Positions 46,081 to 54,366 of a stretch of 64,000 bases of DNA are shown one piece after another. The stretch is taken from positions 1-64,000 of the forward strand of contig CANLTI010000003.1 in assembly GCA_947494095.1 (NCBI GenBank). Reading direction: 5' to 3'. Origin of the DNA: an uncultured Pseudomonadales bacterium. GTDB lineage: Bacteria > Pseudomonadota > Gammaproteobacteria > Pseudomonadales > Cellvibrionaceae. The notes beneath the pieces were generated by a model, which was not told the DNA's origin, ran no database searches, and saw nothing but the letters and a program-made list of their open reading frames with translations. Within the stretch, counting starts at the first letter, position 1, and every line of letters starts with the position of its first letter. Both the position numbers and the translations under genes were made by a program.

Positions 46081-46716
46081 TTGGTTGCTATCCCACATAC
46101 GCCACACATCAAAAACCTTGAAGGATTCTTAGCCCACTGTCACCGTCGTCGCTATCCAGCCAAAAGCACGTTGATTTATGCCGGTGATAACAGTGATTCG
46201 CTTTATTACATCATAAAAGGTTCTGTCACAGTATTAATCGAAGATGACGAAGGCCGTGAAATGATTGTCGCCTATCTCAATGATGGTGACTTTTTTGGTG
46301 AAATGGGTCTGTTTGACGACAAAGACCCTCGCAGCGCTTGGGTCCGCGCTAAAACTGAGTGTGAGATCGCCGAGATCAGCTACACCAAGTTTTTAGAACT
46401 CAGCCAACCACACCCAGAGTATCTCTTTTATTTGAGTGCTCAAATGGCGCATAGGCTCCGCGCAACAACACGTAAAGTGGGCGATTTGGCCTTTTTAGAT
46501 GTTACCGGTCGCGTAGCTCGTACACTGCTGGATCTCTGCAAAGAGCCCGACGCCATGACCCATCCCGACGGTATGCAAATAAAAATTACACGTCAAGAGA
46601 TTGGCCGCATTGTGGGCTGTTCTCGTGAAATGGTAGGGCGAGTACTTAAAACACTTGAGCAACAAGGGTTAGTTTCGGTAAAAGGCAAAACGATGGTGGT
46701 ATACGGTACCCGTTAA
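46081..46716 (+). CDS. cAMP-activated regulator CRP/Vfr
   Basis: The 211-residue protein begins at TTG, supported by GAGGAACG about 9 bp upstream. The cAMP pocket has [12 protein letters not shown] and [10 protein letters not shown], with the Arg-Ser pair that contacts cAMP. The helix-turn-helix is [20 protein letters not shown], almost the same as in E. coli CRP and Pseudomonas Vfr. It is a global regulator of carbon use, virulence or surface functions. Its place beside OsmC and trpC matches Pseudomonas vfr. A TTG start may limit its level. Confidence 0.95.
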   Translation: MVAIPHTPHIKNLEGFLAHCHRRRYPAKSTLIYAGDNSDSLYYIIKGSVTVLIEDDEGREMIVAYLNDGDFFGEMGLFDDKDPRSAWVRAKTECEIAEISYTKFLELSQPHPEYLFYLSAQMAHRLRATTRKVGDLAFLDVTGRVARTLLDLCKEPDAMTHPDGMQIKITRQEIGRIVGCSREMVGRVLKTLEQQGLVSVKGKTMVVYGTR

Positions 46717-46842
46717 TTATTACGCAGTCGCCCGCTTAAACACCGAGCTTATTCAGCCCAATCAACAGCTAAATGCGCATTGAGATACAGCCTTTTTGTA
46801 CTTAATATCGATCCGCACTTAGCCGTTGAGCATCTAGCTTAA

Positions 46843-46902
46843 CCACTTATAGATTGATAGCTAGCTTGATATTTAGCTCGATAGCTATCAATCTATAAGT
46901 GG
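46843..46902. repeat. Perfect 20-bp inverted repeat
   Basis: CCACTTATAGATTGATAGCT (46843-46862) is repeated inverted at 46883-46902 with a 20-base loop that contains shorter self-complementary parts. It ends just before element A4. There is no T run, so it is not a standard terminator of crp. Confidence 0.9.
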
Positions 46903-46912
46903 CTTAACAATT

Positions 46913-47193
46913 AGCCACTATTCAGAGATACCGGAATTGGTCGCTAATGAATCATTGGCTGGGCTGATCGCTATATAAGCGCTCTCGACAGCTGACGCCT
47001 CGACCTTGCGCTCCTGCACAGTCTAATCTTGCATATTCCTATTCCTATTCCTATTCTTATTCCTATACCTAGTGCAGGCGCATTGCCTAACCCTTGCTTT
47101 TTTTACCTGCAAGGGCACGCGCTTAAATGCCCAGAAAATAACCCACCAGCGCCCTGCTAAGAGGTTTTTTTGGGTTCGGCTGTGAATAGTGAT
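46913..47193 (+). mobile_element. Family-A MITE-like element, copy A4 (divergent)
   Basis: The ends are diverged (GCCACTATTCAG at left, GTGAATAGTGAT at right). Flanking octamers TAACAATT (46905-46912) and CAACAATT (47194-47201) agree at 7 of 8 positions. The inside holds a pentameric-hexameric TATTCC repeat near 47035-47068 and the family sequence GCGCTTAAATGCCCAG. It looks like an old copy. Confidence 0.7.
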
Positions 47194-47221
47194 CAACAAT
47201 TCAACTTAACCTAGGCACTTA

Positions 47222-47306
47222 CTTAACAGGCATTCACGCTTAACAGGCATTCACGCTTAACAGGCATTCACGCTTAACAGGCATTCACGTTTAACAGCCA
47301 TTCGGC
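47222..47306 (+). repeat. 17-bp tandem repeat, four perfect units and one degenerate
   Basis: The unit CTTAACAGGCATTCACG repeats from 47222 to 47289, followed by a variant copy to 47306. It ends 19 bp past the trpC stop codon. It has no spacers, so it is not CRISPR. Confidence 0.9.
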
Positions 47307-47324
47307 CCGCCAAGTCATTTAAGA

Positions 47325-48131
47325 TTACCCACCAAAAATCTCAGCAAGCTTATCGCCAGGCACTGGGGCCTTCATAAAAGATTCACCCACTAAAAACCCA
47401 TACACGGCTTTATCGCGCATCATACTCACATCTTGCGCAGTAAAAATGCCGCTTTCAGTGATGACTGCACGATTTTTCGGCACCATACCTAACAACTCAA
47501 ACGTTGTCTCAAGTGTGACATCAAAGGTATGTAAATTGCGGTTATTAATACCTACTAGCGGGTTATCTAGCTCTAAGGCCAAAGCCATTTCAGCGGCATT
47601 ATGCACTTCAATCAATACATCTAAGCCTAAATCGATAGCCTGCTGATGCAAATCATTTAACTGTGCCTTTTGTAGCGCCGCCACAATCAACAATACGCAA
47701 TCAGCGCCTAACGCGCGTGACTCTGTAATTTGATAGCTATCGATCATAAAATCTTTGCGTATAACAGGCAACGTCGTAGCGTTACGCGCCGCTTGCATAT
47801 AACGGTTATCGCCTTGAAAGTAATCTTTGTCGGTTAAAACAGATAAACACGTCGCCCCAGCTTGCTCGTAACTTTTCGCAATGGCCACAGGGTCAAAGTC
47901 TTCACGAATCACTCCTTTACTGGGCGATGCTTTTTTGATTTCGGCAATCACTGCATTTTGCTGGTGCTCAATACGTGACAGCAACGCACGGTTAAAGCCG
48001 CGTGTCGCAGGTTGAGTCTCGGCAAGCTTTAACAATTGCGCTTCAGATAAGAGCTGCTTCGCCTCGCGCACCTCTTCGTGCTTGCGAGCAATAATTTTTT
48101 TGAGTACGGTTGGAGTATCAGTCATAGTCAT
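47325..48131 (-). CDS. trpC: Indole-3-glycerol phosphate synthase
   Basis: The 268-residue TIM-barrel enzyme converts CdRP to indole-3-glycerol phosphate in tryptophan synthesis. Motifs seen are [16 protein letters not shown] (near 58-73), [25 protein letters not shown] and [12 protein letters not shown], which hold the catalytic Lys and Glu residues, and ESGI near residue 225. It is single-domain, not fused to TrpF. It lies 56 bp after trpD, so they share a transcript. Confidence 0.97.
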   Translation of the reverse strand: MTMTDTPTVLKKIIARKHEEVREAKQLLSEAQLLKLAETQPATRGFNRALLSRIEHQQNAVIAEIKKASPSKGVIREDFDPVAIAKSYEQAGATCLSVLTDKDYFQGDNRYMQAARNATTLPVIRKDFMIDSYQITESRALGADCVLLIVAALQKAQLNDLHQQAIDLGLDVLIEVHNAAEMALALELDNPLVGINNRNLHTFDVTLETTFELLGMVPKNRAVITESGIFTAQDVSMMRDKAVYGFLVGESFMKAPVPGDKLAEIFGG

Positions 48132-48187
48132 TCTTAGTCATATAGGTGTCTGTTTATCTATTCTTAATCTAGTTGATCACTGAGTGC

Positions 48188-49237
48188 TTATGTCGCGTTA
48201 AAACACGCTGTCATTTCTACGAGTTCTTTTAATTTTTCACCCGCAAGACCCGTCGCTAGAGTATCCAGGGCTAACGCAACACCCTCGGTATACGAATCAG
48301 CAATGCCCGCCACATAAAGCGCGGCGCCGGCATTGATGGCAACGATTTCACGCGCCTTTTGAAAACGCTCGCCTGCTGTATTTTTAAGCGCACCTAAAAC
48401 CAACGTCAAAGACTCTTCAGCACTCTTGACACTGAGCCCCTCGAGCGATTGAACCGCAATGCCGCACGTGCCTGGGTAAATTTCATACTCACTCACAACG
48501 CCTTCTTTGAGCTCTGCTACATGGGTATTAACCGCCAGTGATATTTCATCCAAGCCGTCATCAGCACTCACAACCATCACGTGCTCACTCCCCAAAGCCT
48601 TTAAGACTTCAGCTAGCGGCCGGCATAGGGTTTTATCAAACACACCCAGTACTTGGCATTTTGCCCCCGCAGGGTTTGTTAAGGGCCCAAGAACATTAAA
48701 AATGGTTCGCATGCCAAGCTCTTTACGCGGTCCTACGGCATGCTTCATAGCACTGTGATGCGCGGGTGCAAACATAAAACCTACACCAATAGACTCCACA
48801 CAACGAGCCACTTGCTCAGCATTAACGTTCAAGTTTACCCCAGCAGCCTCCAAAACATCGGCACTACCTGTTGAACTTGTAATCGAGCGATTACCGTGCT
48901 TTGCAACATGCCCGCCCGCTGCCGCCACCACAAAAGCTGCCGCAGTAGAAACGTTAAACAGGCCCGCACCGTCGCCACCTGTACCGCAGGTATCGACCAA
49001 AACAGGTACATTGATATTGACCGGAGCCGCCAGCTTACGCATAACTTCAGCGGCGCCTGTAATCTCTTCAACGGTCTCCCCTTTCATTGTCAAGGCCACC
49101 AAAAAGCCGCCAATTTGCGCTTGTGTTGCCTCACCTGTCATGATTTGAGTCATAACAGCTGCCATACCTTCGCGGCCCAAAGACTCACCGGCCATAAGAA
49201 CCGTCATTGCTTGTTTTATATCCATGACTTTAATCAT
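48188..49237 (-). CDS. trpD: Anthranilate phosphoribosyltransferase
   Basis: The 349-residue enzyme joins PRPP to anthranilate. The PRPP motif GTGGDG is seen near residue 84 (VDTCGTGGDGAGLFN), followed by KHGNRSITSSTGSADVLEA and the FAPAHHSAMKH block. Starts at 49237 or at the Met codon of MDIKQ (49225) are both possible; neither has a clear ribosome site. Upstream of it, elements A5 and B4 separate it from trpG. Confidence 0.97.
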   Translation of the reverse strand: MIKVMDIKQAMTVLMAGESLGREGMAAVMTQIMTGEATQAQIGGFLVALTMKGETVEEITGAAEVMRKLAAPVNINVPVLVDTCGTGGDGAGLFNVSTAAAFVVAAAGGHVAKHGNRSITSSTGSADVLEAAGVNLNVNAEQVARCVESIGVGFMFAPAHHSAMKHAVGPRKELGMRTIFNVLGPLTNPAGAKCQVLGVFDKTLCRPLAEVLKALGSEHVMVVSADDGLDEISLAVNTHVAELKEGVVSEYEIYPGTCGIAVQSLEGLSVKSAEESLTLVLGALKNTAGERFQKAREIVAINAGAALYVAGIADSYTEGVALALDTLATGLAGEKLKELVEMTACFNAT

Positions 49238-49298
49238 CCGCTGCCTGTTAAATGGAAGCTACTGCATTGCTATACCCAATGCATAACTTTATTGTTTC

Positions 49299-49603
49299 GT
49301 AACTATTCAGGGGTACCGAAATTGGGCGCTAATGAATCATTAACTGGGCCGCTCAAGCCATCTGCGACTTTATGCTCCTCGACTTTATGCTCCTGCAAAG
49401 TCTAATCTTGCATATCCCTATGCAGGTGCAAAGTCTATCCCCACGCATCCATGCTGGGGCGGTCGCTATACAAGTGCTCTCGACAGTGTGCTCCTGCACT
49501 GTCTACCCCTTGCTTTCCCTGCAAGGCCCGGCGCTTAAATGCCCAGAAAATAATCCATCAGCACCCTATTAGGTGAGGTTTGTCAGCTGAGCTGAATAGT
49601 TAC
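49299..49603 (+). mobile_element. Family-A MITE-like element, copy A5 (longest)
   Basis: At 305 bp this is the longest copy. It has GTAACTATTCAG at the left, CTGAATAGTTAC at the right, and a perfect 8-bp duplication ATTGTTTC (49291-49298 and 49604-49611). It contains a middle module (TCGCTATACAAGTGCTCTCGACAG type) also seen in A4. It lies 62 bp upstream of trpD, within the trpG-trpD interval. Confidence 0.87.
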
Positions 49604-49665
49604 ATTGTTTCTATTGTGTAACGTTGCAGTATTGTTGTCATCTTTGCAACCCGTTAGCGTGCTTA

Positions 49666-49820
49666 GGGGCGAGGAAAAAATACATGATTTAATAATACGT
49701 GTTTCTACTGCCTCTGCTGCGTTGTTCAAAGCGTTACATGCTCAGGCTACGCCCCTTCGAGGCCTTACCGAGAAAACAGAAACCTAGGTCTCATTGGACA
49801 CACTGTTATTGCCTCGAGCC
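49666..49820 (+). mobile_element. Family-B MITE-like element, copy B4 (uninterrupted)
   Basis: This 155-bp copy begins GGGGCGAGG and ends CCTCGAGCC, flanked by TTA on both sides (49663-49665 and 49821-49823). It contains the octamer GATTTAAT at the position where A1 and A3 entered other B copies, but is empty here. It is the best reference for an intact B element. Confidence 0.78.
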
Positions 49821-49886
49821 TTATCTTGGCACACTCTAAACGACTGAGCCATTACACTTTATGGCACTATTTTTTGCGTATCACGG

Positions 49887-50519
49887 CTAACCTTTTAAAT
49901 CGTAGCGCGTTAAAAAGTTATCCAGTATTGTATGGCCGTATTCACTCAAAATGGATTCTGGATGAAACTGTACACCATGCACAGGGAGTGCTTTATGCGC
50001 AACAGCCATAACCACCCGCTGTGCTGCCGGGGTGTGCTCGCTCACGCTAGGTTCGTGCTCATCCAACCACGCCTCTACGCTTAAGCACTCAGGCATCGAG
50101 CTAGCCTCTAAGACCAAGGAATGGTAGCGCGCCACAATCGCAGGGTTGGCAACCCCCGCAAATACACCTTGCCCCAGATGATGTATGCGCGATGCTTTAC
50201 CGTGCACAACGCGTGCAGCCCTGATCACCTTAGCCCCAAAAACTTGACCAATCGCCTGATGCCCTAAGCACACACCCAAAACAGGGGTTTGTTGCTTGGC
50301 AAAATACGCGATCGCCGCTAAAGACACTCCCGCATCATCAGGTGTGCAAGGCCCTGGCGATACAATAATACCTCTCGGCTTATAGGCTGCCAACTGCTCT
50401 AAGGTATATTGATCATTGCGGATAACACACGGGTGCGCGTCTAACTCCTGTAAATAACGCACCACGTTGTACGTAAAAGAATCGTAATTATCGATCACTA
50501 ACAGCTGACCGTTTTGCAT
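49887..50519 (-). CDS. trpG: Anthranilate/aminodeoxychorismate synthase glutaminase subunit
   Basis: The ATG at 50519 gives 210 residues starting MQNGQLLVIDNYDSF, as in TrpG/PabA; the longer frame begins at TTG and lacks support. The class I glutaminase triad is complete: Cys in GVCLGHQAIG (near 83), His and Glu in FHPESILS. It supplies ammonia to TrpE or PabB. The trpG-trpD-trpC order is as in Pseudomonas, where the genes are adjacent and TrpE is encoded elsewhere; no trpE is seen here. Confidence 0.95.
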   Translation of the reverse strand: MQNGQLLVIDNYDSFTYNVVRYLQELDAHPCVIRNDQYTLEQLAAYKPRGIIVSPGPCTPDDAGVSLAAIAYFAKQQTPVLGVCLGHQAIGQVFGAKVIRAARVVHGKASRIHHLGQGVFAGVANPAIVARYHSLVLEASSMPECLSVEAWLDEHEPSVSEHTPAAQRVVMAVAHKALPVHGVQFHPESILSEYGHTILDNFLTRYDLKG

Positions 50520-50572
50520 GTTTTTATCGCCAAAATACGCGCATTGTACTTTAGCCTGTGCGAGTCTCAAGT

Positions 50573-51349
50573 TTAAGCGGCTAATTCTCGTAAGTGCGGA
50601 GTACTTGGGTGTTTTTCTATTTGCTTATAGGCACTTTTAAGAGCGGGATGTAAATAGCTTTTTAAATGTTTAGCCACCTTACGCCTAGGGATACGCTGCA
50701 AATCACAAAATAGCGCCAGAGCATATAAGCACTCACTCTCTGACAGGCTTGCTTGTCGGTTAGCCCTTGGGTTATAACACTTTGCGCAGCTTCCTCTAAA
50801 AGCATAAGCCGAATTAGTCACCATGACACCAAAGCCCATAAATACCGCTAAGACTTCAGCCGCTTGCAAAAAGAACTCTTGACCGCCAGGCGGTGTTAAT
50901 TGACTTTGCCACAACATGTGCTGAGCTGCAGCATGCGCCATACTCGCCACCAAATCTTGCGGCTTAGTAATTTGATCGGGGGCATAGGTGACAATTAACT
51001 CCGTAGGCTGCCCTATCACGGGCAATACAATCGGTGTTTCCCCCTCCCCTCTTACCGCTGGATTTAATCCCAACAAAGGCGGCGGCGTCGGGTAAAACTG
51101 CTCAGGCGGCACCACCCTCCAAGGCCAGCTTTCAATACCGCCAAAGTGCACAACTCGGCCAAAAATATACTCTGCCATCGCGTGTTGACTATCAACCCGC
51201 TTCGGAAAAAAATCATTTGTAGGCAAGACTAATGGCGTGTTTTGACGAAAGCGCTCTAAATCAAAATTTTGCATTGCCCAGCTAACACATTCAACTAGCC
51301 AATCAGCGGTTTCTGATGAAACCGCTGCGCGTGAAAACCAATGCCACAT
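50573..51349 (-). CDS. Conserved-looking protein of unknown function next to trpG
   Basis: This 258-residue protein is not recognised. It has no signal peptide or clear membrane span. Features visible are an Asn-Asp-Phe-Phe-Pro patch near residue 45 (PTNDFFPKR), AHAAAQHMLW near 137, a CAKCYNPRANRQ stretch (near 188) with a possible metal-binding Cys pair, and ECLYALALFCDL followed by a basic C-terminal helix. Codon use and composition match its neighbours. It ends 53 bp before trpG and so may share its transcript. Confidence 0.75.
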   Translation of the reverse strand: MWHWFSRAAVSSETADWLVECVSWAMQNFDLERFRQNTPLVLPTNDFFPKRVDSQHAMAEYIFGRVVHFGGIESWPWRVVPPEQFYPTPPPLLGLNPAVRGEGETPIVLPVIGQPTELIVTYAPDQITKPQDLVASMAHAAAQHMLWQSQLTPPGGQEFFLQAAEVLAVFMGFGVMVTNSAYAFRGSCAKCYNPRANRQASLSESECLYALALFCDLQRIPRRKVAKHLKSYLHPALKSAYKQIEKHPSTPHLRELAA

Positions 51350-51383
51350 GGCAACTACTACCTTAAATCATAATTATTTTTGC

Positions 51384-51508
51384 GTCACTATTCAGAGGTG
51401 ACACCCGAGGGGTACCCGTGGATCGTTGAACCGGCGCAATACAAGTACTCTCGAACTTGCCTTTGGCGCGCTCTTGAGCCCTATTAATAGACCCCGCCGA
51501 ATAGTGAC
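51384..51508 (+). mobile_element. Short element sharing only family-A-type ends (A6)
   Basis: The 125-bp segment has ends GTCACTATTC / GAATAGTGAC, a perfect 10-bp inverted repeat close to the ends of A7. The inside (GGTGACACCCGAGGGGTACC, then AT-poor sequence) is not like other A copies. Flanking octamers match at only 4 of 8 sites, so no duplication can be claimed. Position is 35 bp upstream of the unknown-function gene. Confidence 0.5.
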
Positions 51509-51592
51509 ATTTGATAGCACCCTTAGCTTCCAAAGGGCAACATCATGTACAGTCAATGGATACCTGTCGAACATTCAGATCTATCTACACAG

Positions 51593-51620
51593 CACAACAC
51601 AACACAACACAACACAACAC
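51593..51620 (+). repeat. Pentanucleotide tandem repeat (CACAA), about 5.6 units
   Basis: The unit CACAA repeats without interruption from 51593 to 51620. It is non-coding, lying about 110 bp beyond the stop codon of the minus-strand barrel gene. The 51621-51730 stretch shows nothing else. Confidence 0.9.
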
Positions 51621-51730
51621 ATTGATTATTCAACGACGGTGCCAGCACATTGAGCCGACGCACTAGTTGGATAATAGGATAGTGCAATCATGGTGTCGTA
51701 GAACTATCGATCAGGTCACATTAATATCGG

Positions 51731-52297
51731 TTAAAAGGTATAGCTCACACCAACAGAAACCAAAGATACATCTTCAAACTTACCCACATTGAAGTACTCA
51801 TATTCTAAGCGGGCATCAATATCAAGTAAACCAAACATCATACCAATACCATAAGCTAGGTCATAGCCGTCGTCTTTAAGCTTGTTGTTTTCATCCACCA
51901 ACTGGCCTAGCGAAGCCTCATTTTTCCAAACAAATCCGCCCACCTTGCCAAATATACTCGCAGGCCCTAAGGGCAAATGAAGCATACCAAAGCCGCTGAA
52001 GCCACTCGCTTCAGCAAAGGTTCCCTGCTCACCTTCTATTTTACCCAAATCGACATAAGCCGCTTCAATCGCAACAAGGGTAAAGCGATAGCCGCCAAAC
52101 ACTTTCATACCGATGTCAGAATCTTTAAGGTCCAACTTTTTCGCATCAAAGCTGGTATCAAAACTCGGCTTGCCCAGCTCTATTTTCGACTCACCAGCAC
52201 TCACGCCCATATAACTGCCTGCAAAAACTGCCGACGACAGTAAGCAAGAGGCCAATGTCGCTATAGCGAACGCGGCCCGTTTACAATCAACATTCAT
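51731..52297 (-). CDS. Small outer-membrane beta-barrel protein
   Basis: The ATG at 52297 with GGGGAA upstream is preferred, giving 188 residues. A Sec signal peptide ends VFAG near residue 26. The mature part has alternating-hydrophobic strands (YMGVSAGESKIELG, GMKVFGGYRFTLVAIEAAYVDLGK split by short turns) and ends SVGVSYTF, with a terminal Phe as barrel proteins need. It resembles the eight-stranded OmpA/OmpX-like porin-family fold (outer membrane beta-barrel). Function unknown. Confidence 0.85.
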   Translation of the reverse strand: MNVDCKRAAFAIATLASCLLSSAVFAGSYMGVSAGESKIELGKPSFDTSFDAKKLDLKDSDIGMKVFGGYRFTLVAIEAAYVDLGKIEGEQGTFAEASGFSGFGMLHLPLGPASIFGKVGGFVWKNEASLGQLVDENNKLKDDGYDLAYGIGMMFGLLDIDARLEYEYFNVGKFEDVSLVSVGVSYTF

Positions 52298-52567
52298 AAT
52301 ATTCCCCATATAATTTTATCATTAGCAATAATTAAAGTTTATCGAGTAACTCAAGCGTATTGCTCTGTGTATGGCTCTATTTATCTTGCACAATCAAAGA
52401 GCGTCATCTAAATTTGCTGCAATTACAGCTCAAAATCAATAAATCATTCGCCGCCTAATTGTCCTACACCTAAATAGTGCTACACCTAATTAGCGGCACA
52501 CTATTAAGCAGCACACCTATCCAAAGTGGGCTACAGTTTTATAAATACCTTAACTTTGGAGTATGCT

Positions 52568-52930
52568 ATGCCTGATATCAATGAACGTCGATTACTACAA
52601 AGAACCAACCTCGCACTCTACTTAAAAGTACTCGATAGCAGCAACAATACAAGCCTTGGTAATATTATTGATATTAACGTGTGTGGCTTTTTACTACTAA
52701 CTAAGCTCACAATGCAAGAAGAAGCGCAATATAGTGTGAAAATTGAGCTACCTGAGAGCTTTGGCAGCGGTAATTTTATCGAGTGCTCAGCGTTTGTGAG
52801 GCGTGCAGCCAAAAGCGTCAACCCCTCTTTTAATGAAGTTGGACTAGAAATCAGCACCATTACGCCAGAAGCTCGTGAGCTTGTTGAGCAATTAGAGCAG
52901 CAACTACTGCTTAAATTTAGCCCTAATTAA
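52568..52930 (+). CDS. PilZ-domain protein with altered c-di-GMP motif
   Basis: The ATG at 52568 after GGAG gives 120 residues. The N-terminal ERRLLQR supplies the RxxxR arginines, and later DINVCG stands where PilZ has (D/N)xSxxG, with Asn in place of Ser. The rest folds as a small beta barrel (CSAFVRRAAKSV, FNEVGLEIS). PilZ proteins bind c-di-GMP and control motility or surface matter; the Ser-to-Asn change may weaken binding. It stands alone on the plus strand. Confidence 0.8.
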   Translation: MPDINERRLLQRTNLALYLKVLDSSNNTSLGNIIDINVCGFLLLTKLTMQEEAQYSVKIELPESFGSGNFIECSAFVRRAAKSVNPSFNEVGLEISTITPEARELVEQLEQQLLLKFSPN

Positions 52931-53039
52931 AGTACCTACTAGCCGCATCGCGACAATGACTATTGAGCAAACTCCTATCATGGCAGTATTTTGCGTATGA
53001 TACGCACTATCATTCCACGAATACTGCCGAGTTATCTTA

Positions 53040-54278
53040 GTGTTACCATCAAACAATGCCATACATCCTCTGCCTCCCCTTAGCCTATACGTCCATATAC
53101 CTTGGTGCGTTCGCAAGTGCCCTTACTGTGACTTTAACTCTCACACCAGTGAGCAACCATTACCCGAGCAGCAATACGTTCAAGCACTCATCGCTGATTT
53201 AAAGCGAGAGGCTCAAACAATCACACACCGCCCCTTGCAATCCATTTTTTTTGGCGGCGGTACACCGAGCTTATTTAGCGCTCAAGCGATAGGCGACATC
53301 ATTGATGCAGCACAAAACACTTTAGGGTTTGTCGCCGATATAGAAATCACCTTAGAGGCCAACCCTGGTACCGCCGAATACACCGACTTTAATGCCCTCA
53401 AGCACGCCGGGGTCAACCGATTATCGCTAGGCGTGCAAAGCTTTAATGATGAGCACTTACACACACTAGGGCGCATACACTCTAGCACTGAAGCGCTCAA
53501 AGCGTTTAAGTTGGCCAGAAAAGCAGGTATCGATAACATCAACCTTGATCTCATGCATGGCCTCCCTAACCAAACACCCGCACAAGCAACCTCCGACATT
53601 ACTCAAGCGATTAGCTTAGAGCCCGAGCATATTTCTTGGTACCAACTGACTGTCGAGCCCAACACCGTGTTTTACAATGCACCTCCTACGCTGCCAAATG
53701 ATGATGCATTAGCCGATATACAAGATGCAGGTGAAGCCCTGTTAGCCCACCATAATTTTTTACAATATGAGGTTTCAGCGTACTGTCAGCCCAATAAGCA
53801 CGCCAAACATAATCTCAACTATTGGCATTTTGGTGACTATCTCGGTATTGGTGCTGGCGCGCACAGTAAAATCACCCACAGTACAGGCCAAATAGAGCGC
53901 CATCGTAAAACAAGACTGCCAGCCGATTATCTCGCTCACAAGTTTCACGCAATAGGTGCAAGCCCCATAACCGCAGACCGTCTTCCTCTCGAGTTTATGA
54001 TGAATGCACTGAGGCGGCCTCAAGGCTTTGAAACGCCTTTATTTCAAGCAATGACAGGCCTGTCATTGGCAACAATACAACCCATTTTAGATGACCTCAG
54101 CCGGCAAGCGCTGATCCTACAAACACCCCAATATATACGCACCACCGCATTGGGCTTCCGATTTCTAAACACCGTACTCACCGCTTTCGATAGCCCATCT
54201 TTAACAGCCGCCACCTCAAGCAACTCGCATGAAAGTAGCGCGTATAACCACATTGCGAGCGATAAAACACACCCCTAA
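53040..54278 (+). CDS. hemW: Radical SAM heme chaperone HemW
   Basis: This 412-residue protein starts at GTG 53040. The radical-SAM motif CVRKCPYC gives Cys23, Cys27 and Cys30, followed by DF as in HemW rather than HemN. GGGTPSLF near 80 and the HemN C-terminal domain (LEFMMNALRRPQGF) are present. HemW is thought to insert heme into membrane enzymes; it is often misannotated as coproporphyrinogen oxidase. Extra Ser/Thr-rich residues (about 385-412) extend the C terminus beyond the usual end. Confidence 0.92.
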   Translation: MLPSNNAIHPLPPLSLYVHIPWCVRKCPYCDFNSHTSEQPLPEQQYVQALIADLKREAQTITHRPLQSIFFGGGTPSLFSAQAIGDIIDAAQNTLGFVADIEITLEANPGTAEYTDFNALKHAGVNRLSLGVQSFNDEHLHTLGRIHSSTEALKAFKLARKAGIDNINLDLMHGLPNQTPAQATSDITQAISLEPEHISWYQLTVEPNTVFYNAPPTLPNDDALADIQDAGEALLAHHNFLQYEVSAYCQPNKHAKHNLNYWHFGDYLGIGAGAHSKITHSTGQIERHRKTRLPADYLAHKFHAIGASPITADRLPLEFMMNALRRPQGFETPLFQAMTGLSLATIQPILDDLSRQALILQTPQYIRTTALGFRFLNTVLTAFDSPSLTAATSSNSHESSAYNHIASDKTHP

Positions 54279-54366
54279 ATACCGCCAGCATAATCATTAA
54301 CTACACTCAATAAAGCCTGCTCCTTAATAGTTTCGGTGCTCTGCACCATTCAACAAGGCCTACACA

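Noticed and set aside
47222..47306. Possible CRISPR array
   Set aside because: The 17-bp units are contiguous with no spacers and no cas genes are nearby.
51376..51516. 8-bp target duplication at A6
   Set aside because: The flanking octamers agree at only 4 of 8 positions, no better than expected for AT-rich flanks.
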